Below, one piece after another: positions 1 to 9,491 of a stretch of DNA of 64,000 bases. The translations under genes were made by a program, and so were the position numbers. Each line of letters starts with the position of its first letter. The stretch's first letter is position 1. The notes under the pieces are model-generated. The model had not been told where the DNA came from. It worked only from the letters and a program-made list of their open reading frames with translations, and did not search any database. This stretch comes from Marinomonas shanghaiensis (GTDB lineage Bacteria > Pseudomonadota > Gammaproteobacteria > Pseudomonadales > Marinomonadaceae): positions 62,001 through 126,000 of the forward strand of contig NZ_QGOK01000005.1 of NCBI RefSeq assembly GCF_003259175.1, written 5' to 3'.

Positions 1-1051
1 AATCAGGATAAGCAGCTCGAATTTTTTCTATTTCAGAAATGATCTGAGGGAGGTATGTAATGAGTTGCGGATCAAAATGTTTGCCTTTGTTTTCCTCCAT
101 GTAGCGAATGGCGTCTGTCAGTGGCCATGCTTCTTTATAGGGGCGTTTTGATAGTAAGGCATCCAGCACATCCGCAATGGCGACAATACGGCCTTCTAGA
201 GGAATCTTGTCACCCGATAAACCATAAGGATAGCCTGTGCCGTCCCATTTTTCATGATGGGTTAATGCAATGACTTCGGCCATTTTTAACATTGGATCGT
301 CGTCGCAATCACCTAAAATTTTGGCACCAAATAAGGTGTGTTGTTTCATGATTTCCCATTCGTCTGGGTTGAGCTTTCCTGGTTTCAATAGAATGGCATC
401 GGAAATACCTATTTTCCCAACATCGTGCATAGGGGCGGCATTGAACAACATATCTATCCATTCACTATTACCGCCATAGGCTTCAGCGAGTAGCCTAGAA
501 TAGTGACTCATGCGAATCACGTGGGCTCCCGTTTCATTGTCTTTGTATTCCACCGCTCGACCAAGGTGATGAATAATACGCAGGCGATTACGTTCTAATG
601 ACTGAGTGCGTTCTTTGACCTTCTCTTGTAGCTGCCGATTTTGATTGTACAAGGCAATATGAGTACGAACTCTGGCTTTGACCCGAGGAGGGCTAATCGG
701 TTTGGTAATATAGTCAACCGCCCCCAGCGCAAAACCTTGTTCTTCATCGCAGGCGTTGGCTTTCGCTGTAACAAACAAGACGGGAATATCGGAGGTAATG
801 GGGTTAGCTTTTAATTGGCGGCAGACCTCATAACCATCCATTTCAGGCATCATCACGTCCAATAAGATCATCTCTGGCTTAGGAACGCTTTGGGCGATCT
901 GAAGGGCTTTTTTGCCATTGGTCGCTACTTTAAGGTCATAATCGTTGCGTAACGTCGCTGCCAATACATCAATATTATCGGGCGTGTCGTCTACGATTAG
1001 AATCGTAGGTTTAAGCGGGCTTTGTTCTAGCATAACGTGGTTATCAATCAT
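1..1051 (-). CDS. HD-GYP domain response regulator (partial, C-terminus beyond window)
   Basis: About 350 codons are visible; the frame runs off the left edge. Residues 17-130 form a receiver domain (acidic pair in ILIVDDTPDN, phospho-acceptor Asp in LLDVMMPEMDG, conserved Lys in DYITKP). A coiled linker leads to an HD-GYP domain with HDVGKIG and a HHEKWDGTGYP motif, the signature of c-di-GMP phosphodiesterases. The ATG overlaps the stop of the hybrid kinase gene upstream by ATGA, so the two are translationally coupled, and the kinase is the likely phosphodonor. The predicted role is phosphorylation-controlled c-di-GMP breakdown; this is inferred from the motifs. Confidence 0.9.
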   Translation of the reverse strand, partial: MIDNHVMLEQSPLKPTILIVDDTPDNIDVLAATLRNDYDLKVATNGKKALQIAQSVPKPEMILLDVMMPEMDGYEVCRQLKANPITSDIPVLFVTAKANACDEEQGFALGAVDYITKPISPPRVKARVRTHIALYNQNRQLQEKVKERTQSLERNRLRIIHHLGRAVEYKDNETGAHVIRMSHYSRLLAEAYGGNSEWIDMLFNAAPMHDVGKIGISDAILLKPGKLNPDEWEIMKQHTLFGAKILGDCDDDPMLKMAEVIALTHHEKWDGTGYPYGLSGDKIPLEGRIVAIADVLDALLSKRPYKEAWPLTDAIRYMEENKGKHFDPQLITYLPQIISEIEKIRAAYPD

Positions 1052-4000
1052 GAATGTGGATCGGTCATTAAGATGTTGAGTTTATCCATGGCCGTTTCAA
1101 AGTCATAACGTGTGATGGCTTGACGGATGGCGTGAATAAGGTGACTTTTATCTGTCCCTTCTAGTATCGCTTCTAATTCAACGGCAACAATGTCTGCGTC
1201 CAATTTATCCTGTGATAAAAGATCATACAGTTTCGCTATTAGTGTTTGATAATAGTCAGTGGACACCGGTTGTTGTGTTACTTTTGCGGGTGTTAATGTC
1301 TCTTTTTGTTTCTCTTTTTGCGCTTTTATTGGCGGGAGAACACGCCATAGCTCATTTTCTAATTCGCTCAGCGCATTTGAAAAGTCCGCGTCGGGAAGCT
1401 GGCATGCCTTTTCTAGCTCGGCGGCTTTGTTCATTAAATCAAGCATGCCTATGTTACCAGCATTGCCTTTTAATGTGTGTAGCAAACGCAGTCCGTCCTC
1501 TCGCGTATCTGTTTGTTGCATTAAGCGTTTGAATTGCTCAACAAAGTTTTGCTGAGTATCATAAAAACGCAATAGAAGACGCCACAGGAAAGCGACATCA
1601 TGTTGGGTAACCGCGAGCCCTGTTGCCACGTCAACACCAATCAATTGCTCTAAGTCTTGTTGATCTTCTGTACTTAATGCCTTTTTGTAAGAGGTCGGTT
1701 GTAGATGAATAATCGTATCCACAGGTTGGCTAGGTTTGATCCATTTCTTTAACGTATCAAACATATAGTGAACCTGAATCGGCTTGGAAATATGGTCATT
1801 CATGCCGCTTTCGATGACTTTTTCTTTATCACCTGCCAACGCATTGGCTGTCATGGAAATAATGGGCAAATCACTGTATTTCGGATTTTTCCGGATGATT
1901 CGAGTGGCCGTATAACCATCCATGACGGGCATTTGACAATCCATTAACACACCGTCGTAAGTGTGTTGCTCAAGTTTATCCAATGCTTCTTGGCCATTAT
2001 TGGCGGTCTCTACGATGAGCCCATGTCCCATTAATAGTTCTTGTGCCAGTTCTTGGTTAAGCAGGTTGTCTTCAACCAGTAAGATGCGCGCTCCGGCCAG
2101 TGTTCGAGTGTCTATTTGGGATATCAAGGTATGCTTGATGGGCGCTATGTGATCCAAGTGTAGCGCTTGCACCATGGCGTCGAACAAGGAGGAAGGCGTG
2201 ACAGGCTTGGTTAGAAAACCGGCAATATTAACATCTTGGCTGGCTCGTCTGGCTTCTTCTAGGCTGTACGCTGTCACCATGAGCACAGTAGGGAAACCCT
2301 CTTCCTCTTGGCATTGCGCATGGAGCGCTCGACAGGTTTCGACGCCGTCCATGTCAGGCATTTGCCAATCAACCAGTACGAGTGAGAATGGGTCGAGTGT
2401 TTTATTGGCTTTTATAATACTAAGCGCATCTTCACCGCTATTCACTGAGGTGACTCTGAGCCCAAAGTTATGGATGATATTGTGTAAAATCTCTCGTGCA
2501 GAGTCGTTATCATCCACAATCAATACACGGTGTTTTATGGATAAGCTCGGGAGATTGTGAGAAGTGGATTGGCTGGATTCAAAAGGTAAAGTAAGGTGAA
2601 AAATACTGCCTTGATGTATTTTGCTTTCCACCCAAATGCTGCCGCCCATTAAGTCGGTGATTTTTTTAGAAATGGCCAACCCAAGCCCCGTTCCACCAAA
2701 CTTCCGTGTCGTCGATGAGTCGGCCTGTGAGAACGATTGAAATAGGCGCGATTGTTGTTCTTCTGTAATGCCAATGCCAGTATCTTTGACGCTGAAATGT
2801 AACAGCAAGCCATCCGCATGTTGTTTGAGCAAATGGGCCGCAATGATGACTTCCCCTTGCTGGGTGAATTTGATGGCATTGTTGCCTAAATTAAGCAAGA
2901 TTTGCCGTAAACGCATCGGATCACCCGTTAAGTTGGTCGGCAAGTTAGGCGCAAGATCGAATAATAACTCAAGGGACTTTTCTTCGGCTCTTAAGGATAA
3001 AATACTGGCCACATCGTTAAATACATCGTCTACTTTGAAGTCAATTTTTTCGATGTTGAGCATACCCGCTTCGATTTTTGAAAAGTCGAGGATGTCATTA
3101 ATAATACCGAGTAATGAATTGGCAGAGTGGCTGACTTTCTCAATATAGCCTCGTTGTTTGTCATTTAGGTCAGTTAATAAGGCTAAATGGGACATGCCAA
3201 TAATGGCGTTCATTGGTGTTCTAATTTCATGACTCATGTTGGCTAGGAAGTCACTTTTGGCTCGATTGGCCTGCACGGCTTCGTCTTTGGCGATTTCCAG
3301 TTCATGTGTACGGCTTTTGACTTCTACTTCAAGCTGTTCTTGGTGGGCGATTAAGGCGTTTTCAACCAGTTTACGTTGGCGTATGTTGTGCCAAGTGCAC
3401 AAGGTGGCTGGGTGGTTTGAAATAGCGATACTTGCCATGGTGATTTCAGCAATTAATGGCTGTTGATTGGCATCGGTAAATAGCCATTCGAAGCGATGAT
3501 AGCCGTGTTTTTCGACGCGTTCTAGAATGGTTTCCAAGGTGTCAGAAGAGCGCTTATCATTGCCTTGGCGAAGTGGGCTTAGCTCGTCCATGGTTTTGTG
3601 TTTGATGGCGTCTTCTGTGTCGAACCCAAGTTGTTCAAAAGCCGCTTTATTGCATTCCACAATGCGATGTCCTGATAAGATCCATACTGGATCGGGAGAC
3701 AGTTCAAACATGGATCGGAAACGGTTTTCGCTGTCGACTAAATCGGACAGTTGTTTGTCGACCCGTCGAGACACTAACCAAGATAAGGCTAACAGTAACA
3801 TAATGCCAATAAATGCTGTGGTGGTCATTTTTTTGGCAAAATCGTTGAGACGGCTTTCAACGGTATTATTTATTTTTTCTGATTGCTTTTGTACTTTTTC
3901 GCCAATTGAATCTAGCATCTTAGGTAGGTCTTGGAAGGCGGTGTAAAAACGCTGTTCTAAAAGAGTTCGGTCCGCTTCAAGTTGTAACTCATTGATGCGC

Positions 4001-4917
4001 ATTTGGTAAAGACTCAAGCCAGAAGGCACGATAGTTCCGCGCTGTTGATTGACGTAAAAGTTTTCGCCAAAGAGGCTATGCGCCAACAGTTTAGTCAGCT
4101 GGGCAAGTTCTTGAGACGAATCATTAGCGTCCTGATTGAGTTGTTCAGGAAGCGCATTCAAGCGTTCTAATAATGGCTTTATACCATTGTCTTTAATGTC
4201 GATGAGGTTGTCTTTGTTGGCTTCTGTGAGCATGAAATTAATGAGCACTCTTAAATCCGACAGGCTCAGGAGAATTTGCTGCATCTGGTAATTGATTCGT
4301 TTATTACTCAATTCCATGTATTTTAGTGCAAGTGTATTTTTGGTGTTTTCTGCACTGTTGTTAAAACGATATAAAATAACCGCTTCATCGAGACGCATGC
4401 GTCCTTCTAAATTATTCAATCGATCACGAATGTTTTCTAACGCGGTTAAGGTATTCTTTTTATAAGAAACCGTGGCGAGGTAATTTTGTTTAAATGTATT
4501 GCGTTGTTGATTCCAGACTTGCGTGTCGACAGTCAGCTGTAGTATTTGCGTAAAGTTCTTATTCAGTGCCAGAGACAGGTTTTTTAACTCTGGATCTCTG
4601 TTATCTGATTGATTCAGTGATTTGATGGCATTATCAATACGCTTAACTTGCGTTTCTGGTGGATAGATGGCTTCAGAGTTTTCCTTTAGCGCTTGGCGAA
4701 GACGGTATTGATGGGCCGGTAATAGCTCTCGTAATTCCGCTGAGGCGAAGAGTAATTCATCTTGGGAGGTACGCGTTTTGTAGTAGGTGTCTTTTAAGTC
4801 CGTTAATGCGGTTGATAACATGATGGTGAAGGCTATGGTCATCGTCAAAGCGACGAAGGTCAGAAGCCACACTAAAGATCTGATGCTTGCGTGTGGCCAG
4901 GTGATCCATGTCTTCAT
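1048..4917 (-). CDS. Hybrid sensor histidine kinase (TM-periplasmic-TM-PAS-HisKA-HATPase-REC-REC-HPt)
   Basis: 1289 residues. Membrane segments lie near 14-36 and 366-383 and enclose a ~330-residue, mostly helical periplasmic sensor region. Then follow a PAS domain (395-515), a HisKA H-box MSHEIRTPMN with His563, an ATPase domain (N-box near 680, DTGIGI near 712, GGTGLGLA near 741), a receiver at 797-920 (Asp850), a second receiver at 944-1062 (Asp993) and an HPt domain with LLHTLKGNAGN (His1147). This is a complete unorthodox phosphorelay. The gene overlaps the upstream binding-protein gene and the downstream HD-GYP regulator gene by ATGA at each junction, so the three probably form one sensing pathway. 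The ligand cannot be told from sequence. Confidence 0.93.
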   Translation of the reverse strand: MKTWITWPHASIRSLVWLLTFVALTMTIAFTIMLSTALTDLKDTYYKTRTSQDELLFASAELRELLPAHQYRLRQALKENSEAIYPPETQVKRIDNAIKSLNQSDNRDPELKNLSLALNKNFTQILQLTVDTQVWNQQRNTFKQNYLATVSYKKNTLTALENIRDRLNNLEGRMRLDEAVILYRFNNSAENTKNTLALKYMELSNKRINYQMQQILLSLSDLRVLINFMLTEANKDNLIDIKDNGIKPLLERLNALPEQLNQDANDSSQELAQLTKLLAHSLFGENFYVNQQRGTIVPSGLSLYQMRINELQLEADRTLLEQRFYTAFQDLPKMLDSIGEKVQKQSEKINNTVESRLNDFAKKMTTTAFIGIMLLLALSWLVSRRVDKQLSDLVDSENRFRSMFELSPDPVWILSGHRIVECNKAAFEQLGFDTEDAIKHKTMDELSPLRQGNDKRSSDTLETILERVEKHGYHRFEWLFTDANQQPLIAEITMASIAISNHPATLCTWHNIRQRKLVENALIAHQEQLEVEVKSRTHELEIAKDEAVQANRAKSDFLANMSHEIRTPMNAIIGMSHLALLTDLNDKQRGYIEKVSHSANSLLGIINDILDFSKIEAGMLNIEKIDFKVDDVFNDVASILSLRAEEKSLELLFDLAPNLPTNLTGDPMRLRQILLNLGNNAIKFTQQGEVIIAAHLLKQHADGLLLHFSVKDTGIGITEEQQSRLFQSFSQADSSTTRKFGGTGLGLAISKKITDLMGGSIWVESKIHQGSIFHLTLPFESSQSTSHNLPSLSIKHRVLIVDDNDSAREILHNIIHNFGLRVTSVNSGEDALSIIKANKTLDPFSLVLVDWQMPDMDGVETCRALHAQCQEEEGFPTVLMVTAYSLEEARRASQDVNIAGFLTKPVTPSSLFDAMVQALHLDHIAPIKHTLISQIDTRTLAGARILLVEDNLLNQELAQELLMGHGLIVETANNGQEALDKLEQHTYDGVLMDCQMPVMDGYTATRIIRKNPKYSDLPIISMTANALAGDKEKVIESGMNDHISKPIQVHYMFDTLKKWIKPSQPVDTIIHLQPTSYKKALSTEDQQDLEQLIGVDVATGLAVTQHDVAFLWRLLLRFYDTQQNFVEQFKRLMQQTDTREDGLRLLHTLKGNAGNIGMLDLMNKAAELEKACQLPDADFSNALSELENELWRVLPPIKAQKEKQKETLTPAKVTQQPVSTDYYQTLIAKLYDLLSQDKLDADIVAVELEAILEGTDKSHLIHAIRQAITRYDFETAMDKLNILMTDPHS

Positions 4918-6134
4918 TGTGCTTTTCCTGCTGTTTCTGTATTCATCATGTCACTAAAGTAGAGTTTTGGAACGGTTGCGACGGGAATAGGGATCAATTT
5001 ACCGTCTTTTAACTGCGTTAGCCATACCGAGTGGCTGGCTTGATGATCTTCTAAAGATAAGCTTAGCGGTACACCAAGGCCAATATCGAACTGGCCGAGT
5101 GATTCGAGCAAATTAATGATGGCTTCACGGCTAACAGGCAAGGTTTCTGGCAGCGCTTTAGTGAATATTTTAGCGGCAATATAGCCTTCGAGGCTGAGTG
5201 GGGTTAACGGGCTTTGTGGTGAAAATCGAGCCATGTCTTGATGAAAATTGACGACAATGGGTAGGTTTTTTTCTTCAACATGCGGCACAACCTGTGAAAT
5301 GATTATCTTTGCTGGGACATCTTGCAGCTCTTCAATAAATAAACGACTTCCCATAAAAGAAATGCCAATAAACAAAGGATCTAAGCCATATTGGCGTGTC
5401 AGGCGAATGAATTTTGCACTGGGCGCGGCGCTCCCCACAATAAAAATCACTTTGGGTGTGGGATGACGTATCAATAAGTCTGCAACAGCGTGCTCGACGG
5501 CTAGGGTATTGCGAGAGTATTCCATTTGAAATAGGCCTTTTTCATGTCGAATACCATGTTTTTTCATCAAGCCATCGAGATAACTTTTCCCCGAACTGCT
5601 AAACATATCTTGTTGATTAAATAAGGCGATATCCTCCTCATTTAAAGAATGCTCCTTCACCAAAGCGTCGAAGACAGTGGTTATTTCTTCTTCATAGCTT
5701 GCTCGATAATTAATAATGTATCTGTCTGGCGTGGTCGGACGAATCAGGGAAGACCCAGAAACGGGGGCAAAAAGCAGCGTTTTACTTTCTGTTGCGATAG
5801 GTGCACTGACGGCCACAGTTGGCGTGCCTATGTTACCGAATAAGGCGGTGACTTTTTCTTCTGTAATAAGGTGTCTGGTGTTGGGCGCAGCTTGTCTTGG
5901 ATCGTAAGCGTCATCCAAGGAAATCAGCTCGATAGTGTGTCCTGTTTTTTCATGAAAGCTTGCAAACCCTGCCTGTGCGCCAGCACGAAAGTCTTCTCCC
6001 ATCGACGCATTGTCCCCTGAAAAAGCACTGCTCATTCCCAGCGTTATCGTTTGAGCTGAATGGCCGTGGATTGAGCTACATAGAGTCATCATGCCAGCCA
6101 AAAAAGGGGCAATGATTTGGCGTAAGCGAATCAT
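4914..6134 (-). CDS. Periplasmic ligand-binding protein, LivK/Peripla_BP_6 type
   Basis: 406 residues with a signal peptide (hydrophobic core near 9-20, likely cleavage after HSA around residue 27). The mature part resembles branched-chain amino-acid or amide ABC binding proteins (ITLGMSSAFSGDNASMG, then the FGNIGTPTVAVSAPIA segment). No permease or ATPase genes are nearby. Instead the gene overlaps a hybrid kinase gene by four bases, which suggests that the protein presents a ligand to the kinase's periplasmic domain rather than feeding a transporter. That role is inference from gene order; the fold assignment is more secure. Confidence 0.82.
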   Translation of the reverse strand: MIRLRQIIAPFLAGMMTLCSSIHGHSAQTITLGMSSAFSGDNASMGEDFRAGAQAGFASFHEKTGHTIELISLDDAYDPRQAAPNTRHLITEEKVTALFGNIGTPTVAVSAPIATESKTLLFAPVSGSSLIRPTTPDRYIINYRASYEEEITTVFDALVKEHSLNEEDIALFNQQDMFSSSGKSYLDGLMKKHGIRHEKGLFQMEYSRNTLAVEHAVADLLIRHPTPKVIFIVGSAAPSAKFIRLTRQYGLDPLFIGISFMGSRLFIEELQDVPAKIIISQVVPHVEEKNLPIVVNFHQDMARFSPQSPLTPLSLEGYIAAKIFTKALPETLPVSREAIINLLESLGQFDIGLGVPLSLSLEDHQASHSVWLTQLKDGKLIPIPVATVPKLYFSDMMNTETAGKAQ

Positions 6135-6260
6135 AATATTGCTTTACTCCCTAGGAAGGCACTAATGCTCGGAGTGCTTATTTATATTCTTTGTAACGGA
6201 TTTAAGTGTAGGTGAGTTTTCGAAAATAGCATGGTGGGTTGTGTGTTGAAATTGTCTTGA

Positions 6261-6459
6261 TTTGTACTGGTTACGACAATAGTCAGCTATACGTTCTTTG
6301 GATTAGATGCAATTGGCAATGAATTAGAAGATCCGTTTGGCAATGATGTAAATGACTTACCAACCCGATTCGATGGTTCGAATCATTGAGCGAGATGTTC
6401 ATAGAGCCCTTGGAAAAACTGATCTACCGCCTCAAATCAAACCTATTGATCACGTTTAG
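6261..6459 (+). pseudogene. Remnant of a bestrophin-family (UPF0187) channel gene, C-terminal end, frameshifted
   Basis: Frame at 6267-6389 reads LVTTIVSYTFFGLDAIGNEL, then EDPFGNDVNDLP and a stop; the +1 frame from 6373 continues MVRIIERDVHRALG and stops at 6457-6459. Joined, they match the conserved C-terminus of bacterial bestrophins (the EDPFG..DLP block followed by the I-E-D-L-A-L-G helix). Upstream the frame is closed by a stop at 6258 and no N-terminal part is visible. It therefore looks like a decayed gene end with at least one frameshift. The rest of the 430-base gap between 6135 and 6563 holds only the terminator listed separately. Confidence 0.7.
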
Positions 6460-6500
6460 AGCTGATTGTATATCTACTAAACTGGTATTTGAGATGAGAT

Positions 6501-6535
6501 AAAAAAAGGGTGTCTATGAATTACCATAAACACCC
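6501..6535 (-). terminator. Rho-independent terminator of the diguanylate cyclase gene
   Basis: Stem GGGTGTCTATG / CATAAACACCC (one C-A mismatch) at 6508-6535, followed on the minus strand by a run of seven T. It lies just past the stop of the minus-strand GGDEF gene. Confidence 0.8.
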
Positions 6536-6563
6536 TCTTCCTAAAAATTCAATACCGTTTAGA

Positions 6564-8138
6564 TCATGCGATAATACAGCGATTTCTGCCTTGTTCTTTA
6601 GCCTGATAAAGTGCTTTATCCGCTAATGAAAGCGTTTTCTCTATGCTAATACCGTCTGATATTGACCACGTTGAAATACCAATTGAAACCGTAATGTTTC
6701 CAACGACGTCAAATGTTTCATCAGAAATTGCGACACGTAACCGCTCTGCTATTATAAAAGCATCCTCTGAAGAAGTTTGCTTCAATAACAACACAAATTC
6801 TTCACCGCCAGTTCTGGCGACCATGTCACCATCTCTACAAAACCGGTTCAATATTTGCGTTTGCTGTTTAAGAACATCATCGCCCACACTATGACCATAG
6901 CTATCATTGATACGCTTAAAATAATCAATATCCAAGGCTAAAATTGAAAAAGGCATTTCAAGTAAGGCTAACTGCTTTAGTTGAAACTCAAAAGCTCTGC
7001 GGTTATTTGCACCAGTCAATGGGTCGGTTTCGGCGTCTCGCTTAAGCTCCCCAATCTGATTATGGATAAGCTTTACACCATTCAACATGGCTTTTTTAAG
7101 ACCTAAACTTTCCACGTACCAAGAGTCGATACTTTCTATGTCTTCATGCACAGTTGGACTATCAAGTGATCTCGCTCTATCAGCTAACTGCTGAAGAGGT
7201 CGAGAAATGGCTCGGGCAAATAGCCAAATAAATAGAAAAACGGCTAAAGCCATGGGTAAAGTGCGTAAAATAACTTTTTCCATAATGCCTGTTAAAGGTA
7301 CTAATGTAGACTCTAAAGGACTCTGTGTAACGACAATCCAGCCAGTACTAGGAATAGTTGAGAAACCTGCCAACATATCAATCCCTCTACTGTTGGTCAG
7401 TAACAACCCTCCTTCTTTTTTGGCGACAATTTCATCAATACCATCATTTTCGGCGACAAATGAACCAATTCGATCTTTTTCAGGGTGATAAAGGACCTGT
7501 TTGTCTTGGTCTATCACATAGATATAAGAACCATTTTTGTAATTATGTTCACCCAATATCTCGCTCAAAATGTTAGGGCTTTTTAAATAGATAGACCCAC
7601 CGAGAAAACCTAAATAATTTCCTTGAAAATCAAACACAGGAGCAGAAAGAAAAACAATCAAATTCTTTAGAGTAGAAAGATATGGACGACTAATAAGTAG
7701 CGTTTTTTCCTCAATAGCTTCTAAACTACCGGCAGAGGTAAGCCGTCTTCCGACTAAATCTAGCGTTTCTGGTGAAGCAGCTTGAGTCAAACCATTTGCA
7801 TCACTAATGACCACAGAATTAAAACTATCAGTTTGGAATTTAAGCCTATTGGCCTCTTCCTTTAAGCGTTCTTCATTGTTCATTTTGTCAAACAGTGAGT
7901 TTGCCGCATAAACAAGTTGCTGCTTGGAAGAAGTAATGAACACTTCTGTCGTATCAGACAGCTTACTGGCATAAGCCCTATTCACTTCTATTGTCTGCAG
8001 AATCAATTGCCCTTTCTGCACCTCGTAGTTCGAATAAAAGCTGTTAATGAAGGTTAAGGTGGTAGCGGTTAAGGCCAAAAATAAAATAAGCCGATTGAGT
8101 TTTAGGAATTTACTTTTTAATGTGGTCAAACTGTACAT
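6564..8138 (-). CDS. Membrane diguanylate cyclase with dCache sensor
   Basis: 524 residues. Membrane segment near 14-34, an extracytoplasmic Cache-type sensor to about 285 (YIYVIDQDKQVLYHPE and GWIVVTQSPLEST are typical Cache strands), a second membrane segment near 289-309, a short HAMP-like linker (RPLQQLADRA), then a GGDEF domain from about 365. The active site reads GGEEF, and RDGD five residues before it is an intact I-site, so product inhibition by c-di-GMP is expected. The predicted reaction is two GTP to c-di-GMP in response to a small periplasmic ligand. It stands alone with its own terminator. The ligand is unknown; dCache domains often bind amino acids or carboxylates. Confidence 0.92.
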   Translation of the reverse strand: MYSLTTLKSKFLKLNRLILFLALTATTLTFINSFYSNYEVQKGQLILQTIEVNRAYASKLSDTTEVFITSSKQQLVYAANSLFDKMNNEERLKEEANRLKFQTDSFNSVVISDANGLTQAASPETLDLVGRRLTSAGSLEAIEEKTLLISRPYLSTLKNLIVFLSAPVFDFQGNYLGFLGGSIYLKSPNILSEILGEHNYKNGSYIYVIDQDKQVLYHPEKDRIGSFVAENDGIDEIVAKKEGGLLLTNSRGIDMLAGFSTIPSTGWIVVTQSPLESTLVPLTGIMEKVILRTLPMALAVFLFIWLFARAISRPLQQLADRARSLDSPTVHEDIESIDSWYVESLGLKKAMLNGVKLIHNQIGELKRDAETDPLTGANNRRAFEFQLKQLALLEMPFSILALDIDYFKRINDSYGHSVGDDVLKQQTQILNRFCRDGDMVARTGGEEFVLLLKQTSSEDAFIIAERLRVAISDETFDVVGNITVSIGISTWSISDGISIEKTLSLADKALYQAKEQGRNRCIIA

Positions 8139-8201
8139 CCATTACATTGGTTTAAGTCTGGGAGCGAATTACTCACTCATACTACACTTGAAGTTATAGC
8201 A

Positions 8202-8233
8202 TAAAAAAAAGAGGCACGCTCAGCACCTCTTTT
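8202..8233 (-). terminator. Terminator left behind by a decayed minus-strand gene
   Basis: AAAAGAGG (8207-8214) and CCTCTTTT (8226-8233) form a stem with an 11-base loop; the minus strand continues into T residues. It sits 14 bases past the stop of the transporter remnant at 8247, so it is probably that gene's original terminator. Confidence 0.6.
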
Positions 8234-8246
8234 CCGCTATAGCATT

Positions 8247-8411
8247 TTAAACAGACTTTTCTTCTAGATTATCTTTAGTGATATTGTTAGGTTTACGGTG
8301 ATTTAACCAAACCATAATTAATGCAATGAAAGACAGCGCTGCGGCAGCGCTCGGAATCCAATCAAAGCTAAAGCCGATGCTGATAACCGAATTGAGCAAC
8401 TTAGGTTTACC
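8247..8411 (-). pseudogene. C-terminal remnant of an integral membrane transporter
   Basis: 54 open codons ending at a TAA (8247-8249), closed upstream by an in-frame stop. The peptide has one clear membrane helix (AAAALSFIALIMVWLN) followed by a positively charged tail NHRKPNN and a hydrophilic end, as at the C-terminus of a multi-helix permease. There is no start codon with a ribosome site and no upstream half. The terminator directly downstream supports a former gene end. Which permease family it came from I cannot say. It lies just beyond the 5-oxoproline operon, so a lost extra transporter of that operon is possible. Confidence 0.5.
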
Positions 8412-8510
8412 TTTTTAACTATAGGTACATTTAGCTTCTATAGTTTTACTTCACTAATACTCTTTTCATAAGGGAAGACTTCTACCCTTGGTAGGGAGAA
8501 TGTTTTGTTG

Positions 8511-8551
8511 CCTAAATCTCCTCTTTTGTGATGAAAGAGGAGATTTTTAGG
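8511..8551 (-). terminator. Terminator hairpin of the TRAP/pxp operon
   Basis: Perfect 13-base arms at 8514-8526 and 8534-8546 (AAATCTCCTCTTT / AAAGAGGAGATTT) with a 7-base loop, 17 bases beyond the pxpC stop on the minus strand. The T-run is short, so efficiency is uncertain. Confidence 0.65.
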
Positions 8552-8567
8552 TCATGTTATAGAAAGG

Positions 8568-9491
8568 TTAACGCCACTGAGCGAGACGAGCCATTTGCAA
8601 ATGACGTTCTCGTTCGGCTTGGTCCACCGTAATGGGCGTAAATTGAATAATATCGCCCGGTTTTTGCTGTGCAAGAATACTGCCGCCAACGCGTGTGACA
8701 CAGCCCACTTTCGGATAGCCACCGATGGTTTGTCTGTCCTGCAGCAATACAATAGGCTGACCGTCTTTGGGGATCTGAATCGCGCCGTAAGCAATGCCTT
8801 CGGAGATAATGCCTTTCAAGTCACTGTGCACGGCTTGGCCTTCTAGCCGATAACCCATACGGTCAGAGTTTGATGACACCTTGTAGTCACTGGAAAAAAA
8901 GTTGGCTCGCTCTAAAGCAGAAAAGGATTGATATTGATACCCCAAAATGACAGGGATTTCTTTGTTGCCATAATGGGGGATCGCCAAGCGTGGGACCGAG
9001 CTTTGCTGATGATCATGGTACGCTTGATAGGCTAACAGGTCGCCTTTTTGCAGCTTGTCGCCTTTGCCGTTTAAACCGCCAATCTTTTCACGCATTACCG
9101 TCGCAACACTGCCTAGCGTCGGTTCACAAAGGAAACCGCCTTTTACCGCAAGATAAGCGCGTAAGCCCCAAACGGGCTGGTGGAACGCCAACACATCGCC
9201 TTTTTTGATGGCATAGGTCTGCCAAGGCGTGATGCTTTTATCATTCAGCGTCGCCGCAAGATCCGCACCCGTGATGGCAATACTGGTTGCCGCTTGGGCT
9301 TCCAGTGTGAACATACCAAAGGTGATTTCGATCTGTGCACTATTGCTGTCGTTGTCGAGTAACGCATTGCCCCAACGGAAGGCGACTTCATCCATTGGGC
9401 CGCCGGTGGTGAGTCCAATAGACTGATGACCGTGGCGGCCCAAGTCTTGAATCAGCGCCAATAAACCGGGTTTGATTACTTTAAAAGCCAT
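8568..9491 (-). CDS. pxpC: 5-oxoprolinase subunit C (biotin-dependent carboxyltransferase-like, KipA)
   Basis: 307 residues from ATG 9491, which has a strong AAGGAGG eight bases upstream; the longer frame to 9563 lies inside pxpB and is not needed. The opening FKVIKPGLLALIQDLGRHG and the TTGGPMDE, ITGADL and YLAVKGGF blocks are typical of the PxpC/KipA family. PxpC works with PxpA and PxpB in ATP-dependent opening of 5-oxoproline (pyroglutamate) to glutamate. It overlaps the end of pxpB by 11 bases and is the last gene of the operon. Confidence 0.92.
   Translation of the reverse strand: MAFKVIKPGLLALIQDLGRHGHQSIGLTTGGPMDEVAFRWGNALLDNDSNSAQIEITFGMFTLEAQAATSIAITGADLAATLNDKSITPWQTYAIKKGDVLAFHQPVWGLRAYLAVKGGFLCEPTLGSVATVMREKIGGLNGKGDKLQKGDLLAYQAYHDHQQSSVPRLAIPHYGNKEIPVILGYQYQSFSALERANFFSSDYKVSSNSDRMGYRLEGQAVHSDLKGIISEGIAYGAIQIPKDGQPIVLLQDRQTIGGYPKVGCVTRVGGSILAQQKPGDIIQFTPITVDQAERERHLQMARLAQWR

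Noticed and set aside
2174..3148. Several plus-strand frames over 120 codons inside the hybrid kinase gene
   Set aside because: All are antisense to well-defined kinase and receiver domains.
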